The notes under the pieces are model-generated. The model saw only the letters and a list, made by a program, of their open reading frames with translations. It was not told the origin of the DNA and did not search any database. Of a DNA stretch of 64,000 nt, positions 35,243-44,394 are shown piece after piece. Made by a program: the position numbers and the translations under genes. The DNA is taken from the NCBI RefSeq assembly GCF_019400745.1, contig NZ_WJIB01000009.1, positions 1 to 64,000 of the forward strand. Reading direction: 5' to 3'. Position 1 is the stretch's first letter; each line of letters begins with the position of its first letter. Origin of the DNA: Cohnella sp. CFH 77786 (GTDB lineage Bacteria; Bacillota; Bacilli; Paenibacillales; Paenibacillaceae).

Positions 35243-35443
35243 GGCGGTATCCTTTTCAAGGAGGGGCCGGAGCTGACCACGATCCATGTGCCGAAGGAAA
35301 TGTTGGGCCGCAGGGCCGTGGGGATGCTGTTCGCCAGTCTAAAGGAGCCGGACCGGCCTTGCGATAAGGCGCTGACACGGCAACCTGCTCATCCGGCAAT
35401 CGTTGAAGAAGGATTAACCAACCGAAGCGCGAAACCTTTGTAG
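35243..35443 (+). pseudogene. LacI-family regulator, C-terminal remnant
   Basis: The frame GPELTTIHVPKEMLGRRAVG, then MLFASLKEPDRP, matches the effector-domain end of LacI-type repressors (LTTIHVPKEELGR.AV). The DNA-binding domain and most of the core are absent. Ends at TAG 35441. Confidence 0.7.
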
Positions 35444-35483
35444 ACGAGGCTCGTATAAGTTTTCAAAGGTTTTCTTTTTTTGT
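35431..35483 (+). terminator. terminator-like hairpin after the LacI remnant
   Basis: AAACCTTTG pairs with CAAAGGTTT around a loop that has its own small stem, followed by TCTTTTTTT. Confidence 0.65.
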
Positions 35484-35578
35484 TCACAATTTCTTAAGCT
35501 TGCTTTTAACTAACGATGGTAAGCTGAGTCTACCGTCGGACGGATGTACCGATATCTCCATTTTACGAGGTGACCGGC

Positions 35579-35821
35579 ATGGATAAACCCGTGAAGAAGG
35601 TAATCATCGAATTCCACGACAATGTCATTCCCGTTTATTGCATGGACGACAGACGAGGGACGATCGACGCCCTGAAGGAAGTTCTGGAACGGAAATGGAA
35701 AACCGGAAGGCAGCTTGTCCAGCGTTTTCTGAGCCACTTGGACAGCGTCGAAATCGAAGGCTCGGAAGCGATTCTCTATTCGAAACGGGAGCGGGGAACG
35801 CTTGCACTGTCGCTGTATTGA
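35579..35821 (+). CDS. small hypothetical protein, 80 aa
   Basis: An ATG nine bases after GAGGTG opens a frame with alternating charged and hydrophobic residues: KKVIIEFHDNVIPVYCMDDR, then a helix (TIDALKEVLERKW) and a beta-type end (VEIEGSEAILYSKRERG). It looks like a small cytoplasmic alpha/beta protein. It has its own terminator, so it is probably a real single-gene unit. Family unknown. Confidence 0.6.
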   Translation: MDKPVKKVIIEFHDNVIPVYCMDDRRGTIDALKEVLERKWKTGRQLVQRFLSHLDSVEIEGSEAILYSKRERGTLALSLY

Positions 35822-35847
35822 GATACCCTTGGCCAATTGGCCGCACG

Positions 35848-35880
35848 GCCCGCAATTCCTCGAGAATTGCGGGCTATTTT
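35848..35880 (+). terminator. rho-independent terminator after the small gene
   Basis: Perfect 11-bp stem GCCCGCAATTC/GAATTGCGGGC around CTCGA, then TATTTT. Confidence 0.92.
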
Positions 35881-36248
35881 CAATCATTCTGCATTTGTAT
35901 GTTTCGGGCGTGCGTTAAGGTTTCATGATCCGACGATTTGAAAAATGATGCAATCACGTTTTGAAGAATGTTTTATTTTGCATTCAAGCCCGTGGTTTGC
36001 TGGAAGCGGCATCACGCTGTTCCGCCGCGATTGCATCGCGGCTTCGTTAGCGCAGGCGGAATCAAGACGCTGCCCGAGTGTTATGGGCGTCCCTAGTCAG
36101 GATTTCGGTTCGTATTCGACATATTCGAATTGCATTCACGCGAGACCCAAATAAGACGACCCATGAGCATCATACGTGTACCTGATTTCGGCAGGACTCC
36201 GATCGATCGGGGTGCCTCAGGTGGCTCGGCTGTCGCGCAGTCAAGGGG
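35881..36248. other. intergenic stretch with no supported gene
   Basis: No frame with a start, ribosome site and protein-like composition is seen on either strand. A short palindrome (CCGCCGCGATTGCATCGCGGC near 36020) is the only visible structure. Confidence 0.5.
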
Positions 36249-36437
36249 ATTAAAGGGAAAACTACCCTCTATTTTTTGCGTAATGGACTCCCGCGCGTGA
36301 TTAGAAGGAAAACCTCCCTCTAATTCCAGCTATATACCCTCAACTGCAGTTTTTCACCGATATTAGCGGGATGTTTTCCCTCTAAATACCCCAAATCCTC
36401 GAAATGAACGGAATTAGAGGGAGGTTTTCCCTCTAAA
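36249..36437. repeat. second family of F-F-R-R palindromic element
   Basis: Two direct motifs (around 36249-36275 and 36299-36325, of the type GATTAGAAGGAAAACCTCCC) are followed by two inverted ones (around 36362-36388 and 36411-36437, of the type GAGGGAGGTTTTCCCTCTAA). The inner and outer arms pair as in the 186-bp family, but the motif sequence is different. Only one copy is in the window. Confidence 0.7.
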
Positions 36438-36654
36438 GTTGACCGGCTGGGTGAAACCGGCATGCGGTTTCGAGAAACTGTCAATTCCGCACGGACTCCC
36501 AACAAAGGAGTCCCGTTGTTAAGACCTAAAGGGAATTCATGATTTGGCGGAACGTGTTTCGGAACCCTTTATACGGATAACGGTCAGTATACCTTCAGGC
36601 GTTTTGCTTGTGTGTGCCACGCATGGCAATTGACCGCGCGGAGAAAGGAGCCGG

Positions 36655-36776
36655 CAGACCACGCTCACCTAGCGACAGCTCGTTGTCATCGAAATAGAAC
36701 ATCGAGTCCGCCTGAACATCACGGCGAAAGCGGGTTATTCCACCGGCATCGAGTCCTGGAGGGTGTACGGTTACTG
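36655..36776 (+). pseudogene. C-terminal remnant of a carbohydrate-binding protein
   Basis: RVRLNITAKAGYSTGIESWR, then VYGY and stop, resembles the last strands of a discoidin (F5/8 type C) domain, where LxITxxxGYSxGIESWxVYG is common. No start is left. Its final codons have been copied twice more downstream (36740-36885). Confidence 0.5.
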
Positions 36777-36885
36777 AGAGCGACGGGAGCGGGCATCGAG
36801 TCTTGGAAAGCGTACGGCTGCTGAGAGCGCCGGAAGCGGCATCGAGTCTTGGAAAGCGTACGGCTGCTGAGAGCGCCGGGAACCG
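36740..36885 (+). repeat. tandem triplication of a gene's last codons, about 48-bp unit
   Basis: GGCATCGAGTCCTGGAGGGT...CGGTTACTGAGAGCG is followed by two near copies (GGCATCGAGTCTTGGAAAGC...). Each unit includes the GIESWxxYG codons and the stop, so the duplication occurred after the reading frame had ended. Confidence 0.8.
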
Positions 36886-36953
36886 GTCCGGCGCATGACT
36901 TGCCGAATCCCTCTCCTTCGTTGCATGATTAAGGGGAGAGGAGGCTCGGCTGC

Positions 36954-37805
36954 GTGAACTTGTTGTTCGACCCGGTGAAGTTCGAGGGAAGGCCGCTGGC
37001 GTGGACCCACCTGGCGAGGACGACGGACCGTTTTCCCGGGTACTATCATTGGCATCAATGCAGCGAAATGCTCTTCGTGCACGAAGGCAAGGGAAGCGTT
37101 ATCGTCAACCAGCGGACCTACGAAATCCGGCGAGGGATGCTGTACCTGTTCCAGCCGTACCAGCTTCACAAGGTGTACGCGGAGGTCAGTCCCGAAACGC
37201 CTTACGTCCGGTCGATCCTGCATTTCGACGCCGCCATGCTGAGCGAGGAGCTTCGGTTGTTTCCCGCGAGACATGGGCGGTTCCGGGAGCTGCTGGACGG
37301 CCAGTCGGTGCAGCAGGCGTTCGATTTGGAGGGAGAGGGCGATTTCCTGGAGCATACGCTCGATCAGTTCGTGCGCGGGATGGGGCAAGGGGGGGGCGAG
37401 GGGCGGCGGGAAGAGGCTGCTCTTCTGCTGCTGAAGCTGCTGGATTTCATGCGGCCCGCTGACGGCCATACGCCGGTGCCGCCCCGGCCCTCCCGCTATT
37501 CGGAAACGATCATGCAGTGGTTGGAAAGCCATTATCGGGAAGACGTTACCCTGGAGCGGATCGCCGAACAAACGCACTTGTCGAAATTTTACCTCTCGCG
37601 GGTGTTCCGGCAGGAGACGGGAAGCAGCCTGACCGACTACCTGACGGCGAGGAGGATCAAGCAAGCGTGCCGCCTGCTTCAGACGACCTCGCTGCCGGTC
37701 GACCGGATCGGAGCCGAAGTCGGCATGCCGAACGTGTCGTACTTCATTCAAGTGTTCAAGAAGGTCGTCGGCACGACGCCGCTGAAATACCGTAACCGAA
37801 ATTGA
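36954..37805 (+). CDS. AraC-family transcriptional regulator with cupin domain
   Basis: This 283-residue regulator has an N-terminal cupin sensor (HWHQCSEMLFVHEGKGSVIV, MLYLFQPYQLHKVYAE) and two C-terminal HTH motifs (LERIAEQTHLSKFYLSRVFRQETG and VDRIGAEVGMPNVSYFIQVFKKVVG). The GTG start is nine bases after GAGGAGG. It has a terminator and is followed by the GH9 cellulase gene, or could act on the GH88 locus. Sugar sensing is the usual role for this architecture. Confidence 0.9.
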   Translation: MNLLFDPVKFEGRPLAWTHLARTTDRFPGYYHWHQCSEMLFVHEGKGSVIVNQRTYEIRRGMLYLFQPYQLHKVYAEVSPETPYVRSILHFDAAMLSEELRLFPARHGRFRELLDGQSVQQAFDLEGEGDFLEHTLDQFVRGMGQGGGEGRREEAALLLLKLLDFMRPADGHTPVPPRPSRYSETIMQWLESHYREDVTLERIAEQTHLSKFYLSRVFRQETGSSLTDYLTARRIKQACRLLQTTSLPVDRIGAEVGMPNVSYFIQVFKKVVGTTPLKYRNRN

Positions 37806-37818
37806 GGGGTGCAAACGT

Positions 37819-37857
37819 GGAGCCTGACGGCGATGCCGTCGGGCTCCTGTCACTTTT
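37819..37857 (+). terminator. rho-independent terminator after AraC
   Basis: GGAGCC.GACGGC/GCCGTC.GGCTCC stem with GAT loop, then TGTCACTTTTT. Confidence 0.85.
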
Positions 37858-38025
37858 TCTTGCACGCTGCCCCGGGCGCTCGCAATTTCGGCTATCTGGC
37901 GAGGCAAGCAAAGTCAAATTATGCGATGAAAAAAGCGCTAATCTATGAGGTGTTTTATGGCCTTCGTTCCATCGATAATTATGTATGCGCTTTAATTTTA
38001 CTCGATCCAGAAGGAGTTGAATGAT

Positions 38026-40983
38026 TTGAAAGTCAGAAAGAAGCACGATCGCTTCACGAAACGAATCGTTTCCTTGTGCATGGCCGTGTCGCTTTTGCCG
38101 ATGTATGCGTTTTCCGTATCAGCGGCTGACGGAGGCACCGTAACTTCAAGGCCGGACACCTTGATCGCAGACAGCGTAACCGATCCTTATCTGCCTCCGG
38201 GAGGAGCAAACTGGAACAAGCTGAAGGATCTCCCGATCAAGGATTACGGATGGGGCTACGGCGATACGGTAACCGATGACACCTATCAGGAGAAGGCCGC
38301 CAAAAAGATTGAAACCAACGGCTGGTGGGCTGCCCAATACGTCATGAACGGCTGGCAAACGTTCGACTTGAGCCCGTATTACGCGAACGGTACGTTGGAA
38401 TTCGATGCGGTCGGGGCGGCAGGCGGAGAAACCTTCTCGATCGGCTTCCGGGACGTCGTAACGGAACGTCAGGTTAACGGCGAATTTTACACGGATGCCG
38501 ACGATAATCCGGCGGAAACCTCCGTCGATGCCTTGACCCCCGTGACGGGCATTACGACCGAATGGAAGCATTTTTCCATCCCCCTGAAGGATATCGTCGA
38601 CCCCAACGGCATTTTCGAGCGATCCAGAGTGCAGCTTCTGAAGCTAACCGGCAATGACACCCCGGTGACCTTCTGGATCGCGAACATCGTGATCCAATCG
38701 CCGGACAAGTCGGCGAGCTATGCCCCGATTAAGGTGAATCAGGTTGGTTACCTGACGAGCGGAGAGAAGTACGCTCTGGTGAGCGGCTATTATAACGAGC
38801 TCGGCGCGATGCCCGGCACTCCTTTCCAGGTGAGAAAAGCATCCGACGGCAGCATCGCCTACTCCGGCACGCTGTCCTTGGTCAAGGCGTACGATCCGTC
38901 CTCCGGGGAGAAGGTGTTGAAGGCGGACTTCTCCGGCTTGACCGATGAGGGCGAATATAGGTTGACGGTTGATGGGATCGGCGATTCATCCGTACCGTTT
39001 CGGATCGGCGACGATGTTTATCATTCGCTCGCCAAGGACGTACAGAAGTTCTTTTACTACCAGCGGGCCAATGTGGATCTGACCGCCGACCATGCAGGCA
39101 TCTTCGCCAGGATCGGCAGAAACAAGGATGACGCCAACCTGCCTCTGGAGTCCAATCCGCAGATCAAGAGGGACGTCTCCGGCGGGTGGTGGGATGCGGG
39201 AGACTTGGGCAAATACGTCACGGCAGGAGCGACAGCCGTATCCGATCTCCTCTGGGCGTATGAGAGCTATCCGGGCGAATTCTCGGACAATCAGTTGAAC
39301 ATCCCGGAGAGCGGGAACGGCGTCCCGGACCTGCTGGACGAGATCAAGGTGGAAACCGATTTCTTCCTCAAAATGCAGGACGAGTCGACCGGCGGATTTT
39401 ACGCGTATGTCAACCGGGATCCGGCGCCCAACCGCTTTGTCATGGACGGCAAGGGAAGCGTCAGCATCATCCCGACGGCCCAAACCGCCGACACCGTCGG
39501 AGCGCTGGCTCATGCGTATATCGTCATGAAGGATATCCCTCCGTTGAAGGATTATGCCGAAACGTTGAAGACCGCCGCCATCCGCGGATGGAACTTCCTC
39601 GCGAACCATCCGGCATTCATCGCCCAGCCGGACGGTCCGTACAATGATAATGACGACGCGAACGACCGCTTTTATGCAGCAGCCGCGCTGTACCGGGCAA
39701 CCGGTGAGAAAGCCTATGGCGATTACGTCGTCTCCCATTACAAGGATTTCGGCTCCGCGTTCGATTCCGCCGACGTTTCCCATGGGATCGGCGGCATGGA
39801 GAAGATCGGTTTCTACCACTATTTGAGCGGGATGGCGCCGGATGCCGCCGTCAAGGCATGGTTTGCCGAGAAATTCAAAGCATGGCGAAGCGAGGTCATC
39901 CATACCAGTACGGATCTCGCCGTATGGCGAAATTCCACGAATACGGCTTTTTATTGGGGGGCCAACTCCAATGTGGCCAGCGTTCCGGTCAGCCTGGCCA
40001 TCGGCAGCCGCATTCTCGGCCTGTTCGATGAGAACAACCTGAAGGTAGCGGCCGGCGATCTGAATTATCTGCTCGGGATCAACCCGCTGCAATTGAGCTT
40101 TATTACCGGATACGGAGAGCGCCGGGTGACGACCACCATCCATGATATTTACAACAAGGACTTTATTCTCGAGATGCCGAACGGCTATATGCCCGGTGGA
40201 CCGAATAACAACGGACGGTATACCTTCGACGCGAAAGCTTACAACTCTTCTTCCATCGACTGGGAAACGAACGAGCAGGCTTTGAATTACAATTCGCCCA
40301 TGATCTACCTTACCGCGATGCTGTCCCATGCGAATGCGGCTCCGTCCGTCTCGATTACCTCGTATCAGGACGGCCAGCCGATTCGTCTGAACCGTCCGTT
40401 GATTACCTGGACGTACCAGGATACCGATATCGCGGATACGCAAACCGCCTATCAGGTTCAAGCCTCCAATGACAATTGGGCCACGGTCGGAGAGGACAGC
40501 GGCGAGCTGGCGGGTGCAGACGCTTCCTATTCAATGGGGACATTGGAAGACGGGCATTGGTCGATCAGGGTCCGAGCGAAGGATTCCCTGGGCGCCTGGT
40601 CGGAGTGGGCTTACAGAAGCTTGACCATCGATACGGTTGCGCCGACCCTGACCGTTACCCTTGACCCTGCAACTTTGTGGCCGGCCAACAACCGTTTTGT
40701 CCGGGTGACGGCACGGGTGGAAGCATCGGACGGTCTGTCCCAGGTGGAGTCCGTCGTTCTGGAGTCCATTACGCCGAACGTAGTCGTCGGCGATTACGCT
40801 TCCATGGTTCAAGAGGCCGAGTTCGTCACCCTGGATAAGGAATTCAAGCTGCTGGCCCATAAAAGCAAAGGCAAGGAGCCCCTTGTCTATACGATCAAGT
40901 ACAAGGCTGCGGATCGTGCGGGCAATGTTGCGGTAACAACAGCAACCGTAACGGTGCCTCACGACCAATCCGGCACGAAGTAA
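38026..40983 (+). CDS. secreted GH9 cellulase, multidomain
   Basis: This 985-residue secreted inverting glucanase has a signal peptide ending near VSA-A34, a CBM-like beta-sandwich (about 55-230), a CelD-type Ig-like domain (about 235-330, PIKVNQVGYLTSGEKYALV), a GH9 alpha6/alpha6 barrel (about 335-770) with base Asp D390/D393 in GGWWDAGDLGKY and acid E750 in WETNEQALNYNSP, then two Ig-like domains (SVSITSYQDGQPIRLNRPLI and PTLTVTLDPATLWPANN). The start is TTG, nine bases after AAGGAG; the TTG at 38017 overlaps the ribosome site. Compact terminator follows. Substrate is cellulose or another beta-glucan or glucomannan. Confidence 0.93.
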   Translation: MKVRKKHDRFTKRIVSLCMAVSLLPMYAFSVSAADGGTVTSRPDTLIADSVTDPYLPPGGANWNKLKDLPIKDYGWGYGDTVTDDTYQEKAAKKIETNGWWAAQYVMNGWQTFDLSPYYANGTLEFDAVGAAGGETFSIGFRDVVTERQVNGEFYTDADDNPAETSVDALTPVTGITTEWKHFSIPLKDIVDPNGIFERSRVQLLKLTGNDTPVTFWIANIVIQSPDKSASYAPIKVNQVGYLTSGEKYALVSGYYNELGAMPGTPFQVRKASDGSIAYSGTLSLVKAYDPSSGEKVLKADFSGLTDEGEYRLTVDGIGDSSVPFRIGDDVYHSLAKDVQKFFYYQRANVDLTADHAGIFARIGRNKDDANLPLESNPQIKRDVSGGWWDAGDLGKYVTAGATAVSDLLWAYESYPGEFSDNQLNIPESGNGVPDLLDEIKVETDFFLKMQDESTGGFYAYVNRDPAPNRFVMDGKGSVSIIPTAQTADTVGALAHAYIVMKDIPPLKDYAETLKTAAIRGWNFLANHPAFIAQPDGPYNDNDDANDRFYAAAALYRATGEKAYGDYVVSHYKDFGSAFDSADVSHGIGGMEKIGFYHYLSGMAPDAAVKAWFAEKFKAWRSEVIHTSTDLAVWRNSTNTAFYWGANSNVASVPVSLAIGSRILGLFDENNLKVAAGDLNYLLGINPLQLSFITGYGERRVTTTIHDIYNKDFILEMPNGYMPGGPNNNGRYTFDAKAYNSSSIDWETNEQALNYNSPMIYLTAMLSHANAAPSVSITSYQDGQPIRLNRPLITWTYQDTDIADTQTAYQVQASNDNWATVGEDSGELAGADASYSMGTLEDGHWSIRVRAKDSLGAWSEWAYRSLTIDTVAPTLTVTLDPATLWPANNRFVRVTARVEASDGLSQVESVVLESITPNVVVGDYASMVQEAEFVTLDKEFKLLAHKSKGKEPLVYTIKYKAADRAGNVAVTTATVTVPHDQSGTK

Positions 40984-41016
40984 GCTCGGGTCGGCGCCGT
41001 CTTGGCGAAAAAAAGA

Positions 41017-41065
41017 AAGAACCTCGGATCAACGGCGATCGGTCGCCGGGTTTCGGGGTTCTTTT
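41017..41065. terminator. terminator after GH9, possibly bidirectional
   Basis: AAGAACC.CGG pairs with CGGGGTTCTT around an inner GGCGA/TCGCC hairpin, with T-run on one side and A-run on the other, lying between two converging genes. Confidence 0.75.
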
Positions 41066-41111
41066 GTTGTTTCGCTTCCTACTTCAAGCATTCCGCCGAA
41101 CATTTGCAATT

Positions 41112-41309
41112 TCAGCCGAGTTGAGGGACTTTCTGCCTTACGTCCGGATCTTCGGGCTGGGGCGGAGCGGTCTCGATTTCGTTCGCGAACAGATGCAGGT
41201 TGCGGAACCGGTCGCCGTTCACCTCGATGGCGAGCAGCCGCGGCCGATCCAGCACGAAGGTGAAGGTCCGGCCGTTCCGAACGGGCGCAATACCCGCAAG
41301 CCGGGTCAT
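41112..41309 (-). pseudogene. GH28-like enzyme, N-terminal remnant
   Basis: An ATG with an excellent TAAGGAGG site directly downstream of the GH88 gene opens 65 codons (TFTFVLDRPRLLAIEVNGDR, FRNLHLFANEIETAPP) that resemble the opening beta-domain of GH28-type polygalacturonase or rhamnogalacturonan hydrolases. It then runs into unrelated sequence and a stop. The catalytic beta-helix is gone. It originally formed an operon with GH88. Confidence 0.6.
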
Positions 41310-41324
41310 GAACGATCGGCCTCC

Positions 41325-42443
41325 TTAGTAGATGCGGCTCTTCCAGCCGTTCAGCTTGGCGATCGCTTCCACGTAGTAATAGTCGCCGAAGATCAGCGAA
41401 GTCTCGATGAAGCTGTTGCCGCTGCCGGTCGCGCGTTTGAGGATCGCTTCGTGCTCCGGTTCGTTCCATGTGGCGTAATTCTCCGTCAGCGATTTCAAGA
41501 TACGTTCGGCTGCGCGCGCATAGAGTTGTTTCTCTCCGAGCGGTACGCTGTCGGCAATTTCCAGCAAGCCGGAGGCGGCGATGGACGCGGCGGAGCTGTC
41601 CCGGTACTGTCTCTCCTCGCCAGGCTCAAGGCGGAAATCCCAATAAGGCACGTAATCGTCCGGGAGCGCGGCGATGAAATAGTGAGCGACCCGTTTGGCG
41701 ACGGTCAGGAAGCGCCCGTCCCCGGTATAGCGGTACGTGTTGATGAAGCCGTACAGCGCCCAAGCGTTGCCGCGGCTCCAGGTCGACGTTGGGGACAAGC
41801 CCTGACCGCCGATCGATTCGATGAATTCCCCCGTTTCCGGGTTGAAGGAAATGATGTGGTTCGTGGAGCCGTCTTCCCGAACGCCGTGCTTCATCGTCGT
41901 TTCGGCGTGTTTGACGGCAATGTGCTTGTACCTCGGATCGCCCGTTTCTTCGCTGGCCCAGAACAGGATCGAAATGTTGAGCATGCAGTCGATGATCGCC
42001 CAGCCGGCGAGATCGGCGTTCCAGGCGCGAATGTAATTGCCGACCGGGTTGAAGCGGGCTGCGAGGAAGTTCGCGGCTTCGATGCCTCTGCGTCGCGCGT
42101 CGGCGTCGCCCGTCAGCTTGTATTTGATGACGGCCGTCGATAGGAACTGAAACCCGACGTCATGGTGCAGCTCTTCCGACGGTTTGACGAACCATTGCTC
42201 CAATTCCTCGTCCCAGGGCCATGCGGCGTTCTTATACGATTCCTTGCCCGTCATTTCGTGCATGATCCAGAGGATTCCGGGCCAGAAGCCCGTCGTCCAG
42301 TAGTCCGAGGTTTTGCTCGCATAAATGCCGTTATTGCCCGTGTCGTGTGGGATTTTGCCTTGCAGCTGCGCCATCATGCGGTCCACTTTCGGTTCAAGGC
42401 GTTTCAGCACGTCGGTGCTCCAGGCGGTTTGCGCGGTAACCAT
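41325..42443 (-). CDS. GH88 unsaturated glucuronyl/galacturonyl hydrolase
   Basis: This 372-residue cytoplasmic alpha6/alpha6 enzyme removes 4,5-unsaturated uronic acid from oligosaccharides made by polysaccharide lyases, using hydration of the double bond. The two catalytic Asp are D95 in ELHHDVGF and D152 in WAIIDCMLNI, with the substrate-site STWSRGNAWALYGF and RQYRDSSAASIAASGLLE. Length is that of the family. GGGGAGG precedes the ATG. No signal peptide. Its former operon partner is now only a stub. It points to use of pectin-, rhamnogalacturonan- or glycosaminoglycan-like material. Confidence 0.92.
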   Translation of the reverse strand: MVTAQTAWSTDVLKRLEPKVDRMMAQLQGKIPHDTGNNGIYASKTSDYWTTGFWPGILWIMHEMTGKESYKNAAWPWDEELEQWFVKPSEELHHDVGFQFLSTAVIKYKLTGDADARRRGIEAANFLAARFNPVGNYIRAWNADLAGWAIIDCMLNISILFWASEETGDPRYKHIAVKHAETTMKHGVREDGSTNHIISFNPETGEFIESIGGQGLSPTSTWSRGNAWALYGFINTYRYTGDGRFLTVAKRVAHYFIAALPDDYVPYWDFRLEPGEERQYRDSSAASIAASGLLEIADSVPLGEKQLYARAAERILKSLTENYATWNEPEHEAILKRATGSGNSFIETSLIFGDYYYVEAIAKLNGWKSRIY

Positions 42444-42859
42444 CGTTTATTCCTCCCCAAGGGTTTATATCTGGAGTATAGCGCCGGGGAGGCTGAAAAA
42501 GTGTCGGAACGATCGGGAAAAATGTTGATATATTGTCATTCGGAGCATGGACGTTTCAAGGCGCTTCAAGCGGGCGGGCTGGGAGGCTAGTCAATTCGCA
42601 GAAATGACGCAGATCCTGAACGTCGGGTTACAGAAGGACAGGAAATCGTATGCGCCAGAAGGCAACGCGGATAGGGTGAAGCTTGGCCTGAACGAAATCC
42701 GCGCCGAGCTGTTGAAGCAGATCCAGACTTGCCTGAATGTCGGGGAGGGGGGAAGCGAGAAACAGGTTAAGAATGCACGATTCCAGCTTAAGATCGTCCC
42801 TGTCGGGCCGCCTAGCTCCTATGCTAAGCTGGTAGAGTTGGGAGGGAAAGCCACGGGAG
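42444..42859. other. GH88 upstream region with no supported gene
   Basis: The first 80 bases are the promoter side of GH88. The rest has one open frame on the plus strand (from ATG 42547) joined to the GH95 stub, but with no ribosome site and no recognisable protein text. I see nothing else. Confidence 0.4.
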
Positions 42860-42869
42860 TTCAAACGAT

Positions 42870-43098
42870 TAGGTTCGATCGCCCGGCCGATCGATGGGAA
42901 GAAGCGCTGCCGGTAGGCAATGGGTTTCTCGGTGGCATGCTGTTCGGCGGGGTCGATCGCGAGAGGCGATACTGCCGGGTTCGCTGCGCGGGCATCCGGA
43001 CGGTTCTCGAGGATGGACAGCCCGCGGTCGCGGAGCGCCCGGAACCGGACGTGCTCGGATTCGCGGTGCGGGCGGGCCGGACGTATCGCGTAAACTAA
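42870..43098 (+). pseudogene. GH95 alpha-fucosidase-type gene, ends joined
   Basis: RFDRPADRWEEALPVGNGFL, then GGMLFGGVDRER, is the N-terminal motif of GH95 enzymes (PA..W.EALP.GNG..G.M.FGG). It is followed directly by what looks like their C-terminal strand region (RTVLEDGQPAVAERPEPDVL, VRAGRTYRVN and stop). Some 700 residues between are absent, while the frame remains open across the junction. Inactive. Confidence 0.75.
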
Positions 43099-43139
43099 GA
43101 GGTTGAGCGGATATGGGGAGCTCGGATTCGTAGCGATAG

Positions 43140-43590
43140 ACCATTTGGCCGGCCGGGGATGAGCTCGATCCGTAGCGGATCGGCGAGATGGGGTTCTCGG
43201 GCGGGGCTCTGCTCTCGTTCGTATGCACGGCGTTGGACGAACGGATCCGGGCCGCGGTTCTGACCGGATTTCCCGGCACGTTCAAGAGGACGATCATGGC
43301 CGTGTCCCATTGCGTGGACAATTTCACGCCGGGTTTGCTGCGGCCGTGCGGAGCTGCCGGAGTGGATCGGCCTCCTCGCGCCGAGAGCTCTGTTCGTCGA
43401 ATCCGCCGAGCGCTTCCCGTTCGATTCCGCCCGGGAAGCGCTCGGACAGTTGCAGAAGCAGTACGCCGAAGAAGAGGCGGCCGAAGCGTTCGCATACGAC
43501 GTGTTCCCGAGCGTGCACAAGATCGGCGGCCGTTGTGGCGTATGATTGGTTGGCCGCCCGGTTGGGTGCTTTGGACGGATCCGCCTAACT
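43140..43590 (+). pseudogene. alpha/beta-hydrolase (esterase-like) remnant
   Basis: One frame has MGFSGGALLSFVCTALDERI and RAAVLTGFPGTF, with the GFSGG nucleophile elbow. After a frame change near 43340 another continues AELPEWIGLLAPRALFVESA, FPFDSAREALGQL and VFPSVHKIGG, the region of the acid Asp and His. The order fits an acetyl-xylan-esterase or dienelactone-hydrolase-like protein without its N-terminus. Confidence 0.65.
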
Positions 43591-43805
43591 CTTCCAGTCT
43601 TACCTGATTGTTTGCGTACCGCCATCCCGCCGGCCGATTCCGGACTCACCGCTGCAAACGATGAACCGGATCGGATTGTTTGGGCTGGAGGTGAGGGAGC
43701 GAGTTGCGGAGCAGCGATTTTCGACCTGAGACGTTGACAGTCGCCACAACGTGTATCGAGCGATCATAGGTGTCAATCCTATCCGGCGCGGGACCCGACG
43801 ACGAA

Positions 43806-44312
43806 GATTAAGCCTCCGAAGAAAGAAAGAGACTGCCGAAGTCCTTGTCGACCGAGGAGTTGGAGATGCTCAGGGAGGCGTTCCAGAACGTCAGGCAGCG
43901 AACACTAATCCGAAGTTTTGTACGCGACGACATAGCCTGAATCGGTCTGACATCGATTTCAGCACGCAGAGTTGCCAGGTGATTGGAAGGGCAGCGAGAA
44001 GTTTTCTTTTCGTTTAAGGCGCTGTCCCATTTCAAGAAATACCTATTTTTCCGAACAGACCAAAAGCCGGCGCTCGTCGTCACAGAGCGTCAACCATATT
44101 GCCGATTGGCCAGGAGAGGAACCCAGGGGGAGATCGGGGTAATTGCCTGTCAAGCCGTGATTCAGAAGAAAGTAAGCCCTCATACGCTCCGCCACACTTT
44201 CGCAACGCTGAAGCTGAACAACGGGGCTGACCTGGTAGCCGTACAGGAGTTACTCGGGCACGAGAATTCGGCCACTTCGCAATGCGACGATTTCCGCCGA
44301 GCGGAAGCGTGA
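43806..44312 (+). pseudogene. tyrosine recombinase (phage integrase) remnant
   Basis: The sequence encodes LPKSLSTEELEMLREAFQNV and, after stops and a gap, [36 protein letters not shown], with the H..R and LGH motifs of the catalytic domain. The first Arg region and the terminal Tyr are not found. It probably entered with the neighbouring prophage fragments. Confidence 0.75.
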
Positions 44313-44347
44313 ACAGCATAAAAAGCACTTCGTTCAATAACAAGAGG

Positions 44348-44371
44348 GCTCCGCAGACGCGGAGCTATTTC
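44348..44371 (+). terminator. rho-independent terminator after the integrase remnant
   Basis: GCTCCGC/GCGGAGC stem with AGAC loop, followed by TATTTCTT. Confidence 0.8.
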
Positions 44372-44394
44372 TTATTGGTGAAAGGAGCATCATC

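Noticed and set aside
36771..37907. 378-codon minus-strand frame opposite the AraC gene
   Set aside because: Low-complexity Arg/Pro/His composition typical of a shadow frame; AraC motifs on the plus strand are clear.
38017..38019. TTG at 38017 as the GH9 start
   Set aside because: It overlaps the Shine-Dalgarno sequence; TTG 38026 has correct spacing.
38986..40461. 491-codon minus-strand frame inside the GH9 gene
   Set aside because: Antisense shadow of a GC-rich gene; no protein-like motif or ribosome site, while the plus strand has clear GH9 catalytic motifs.
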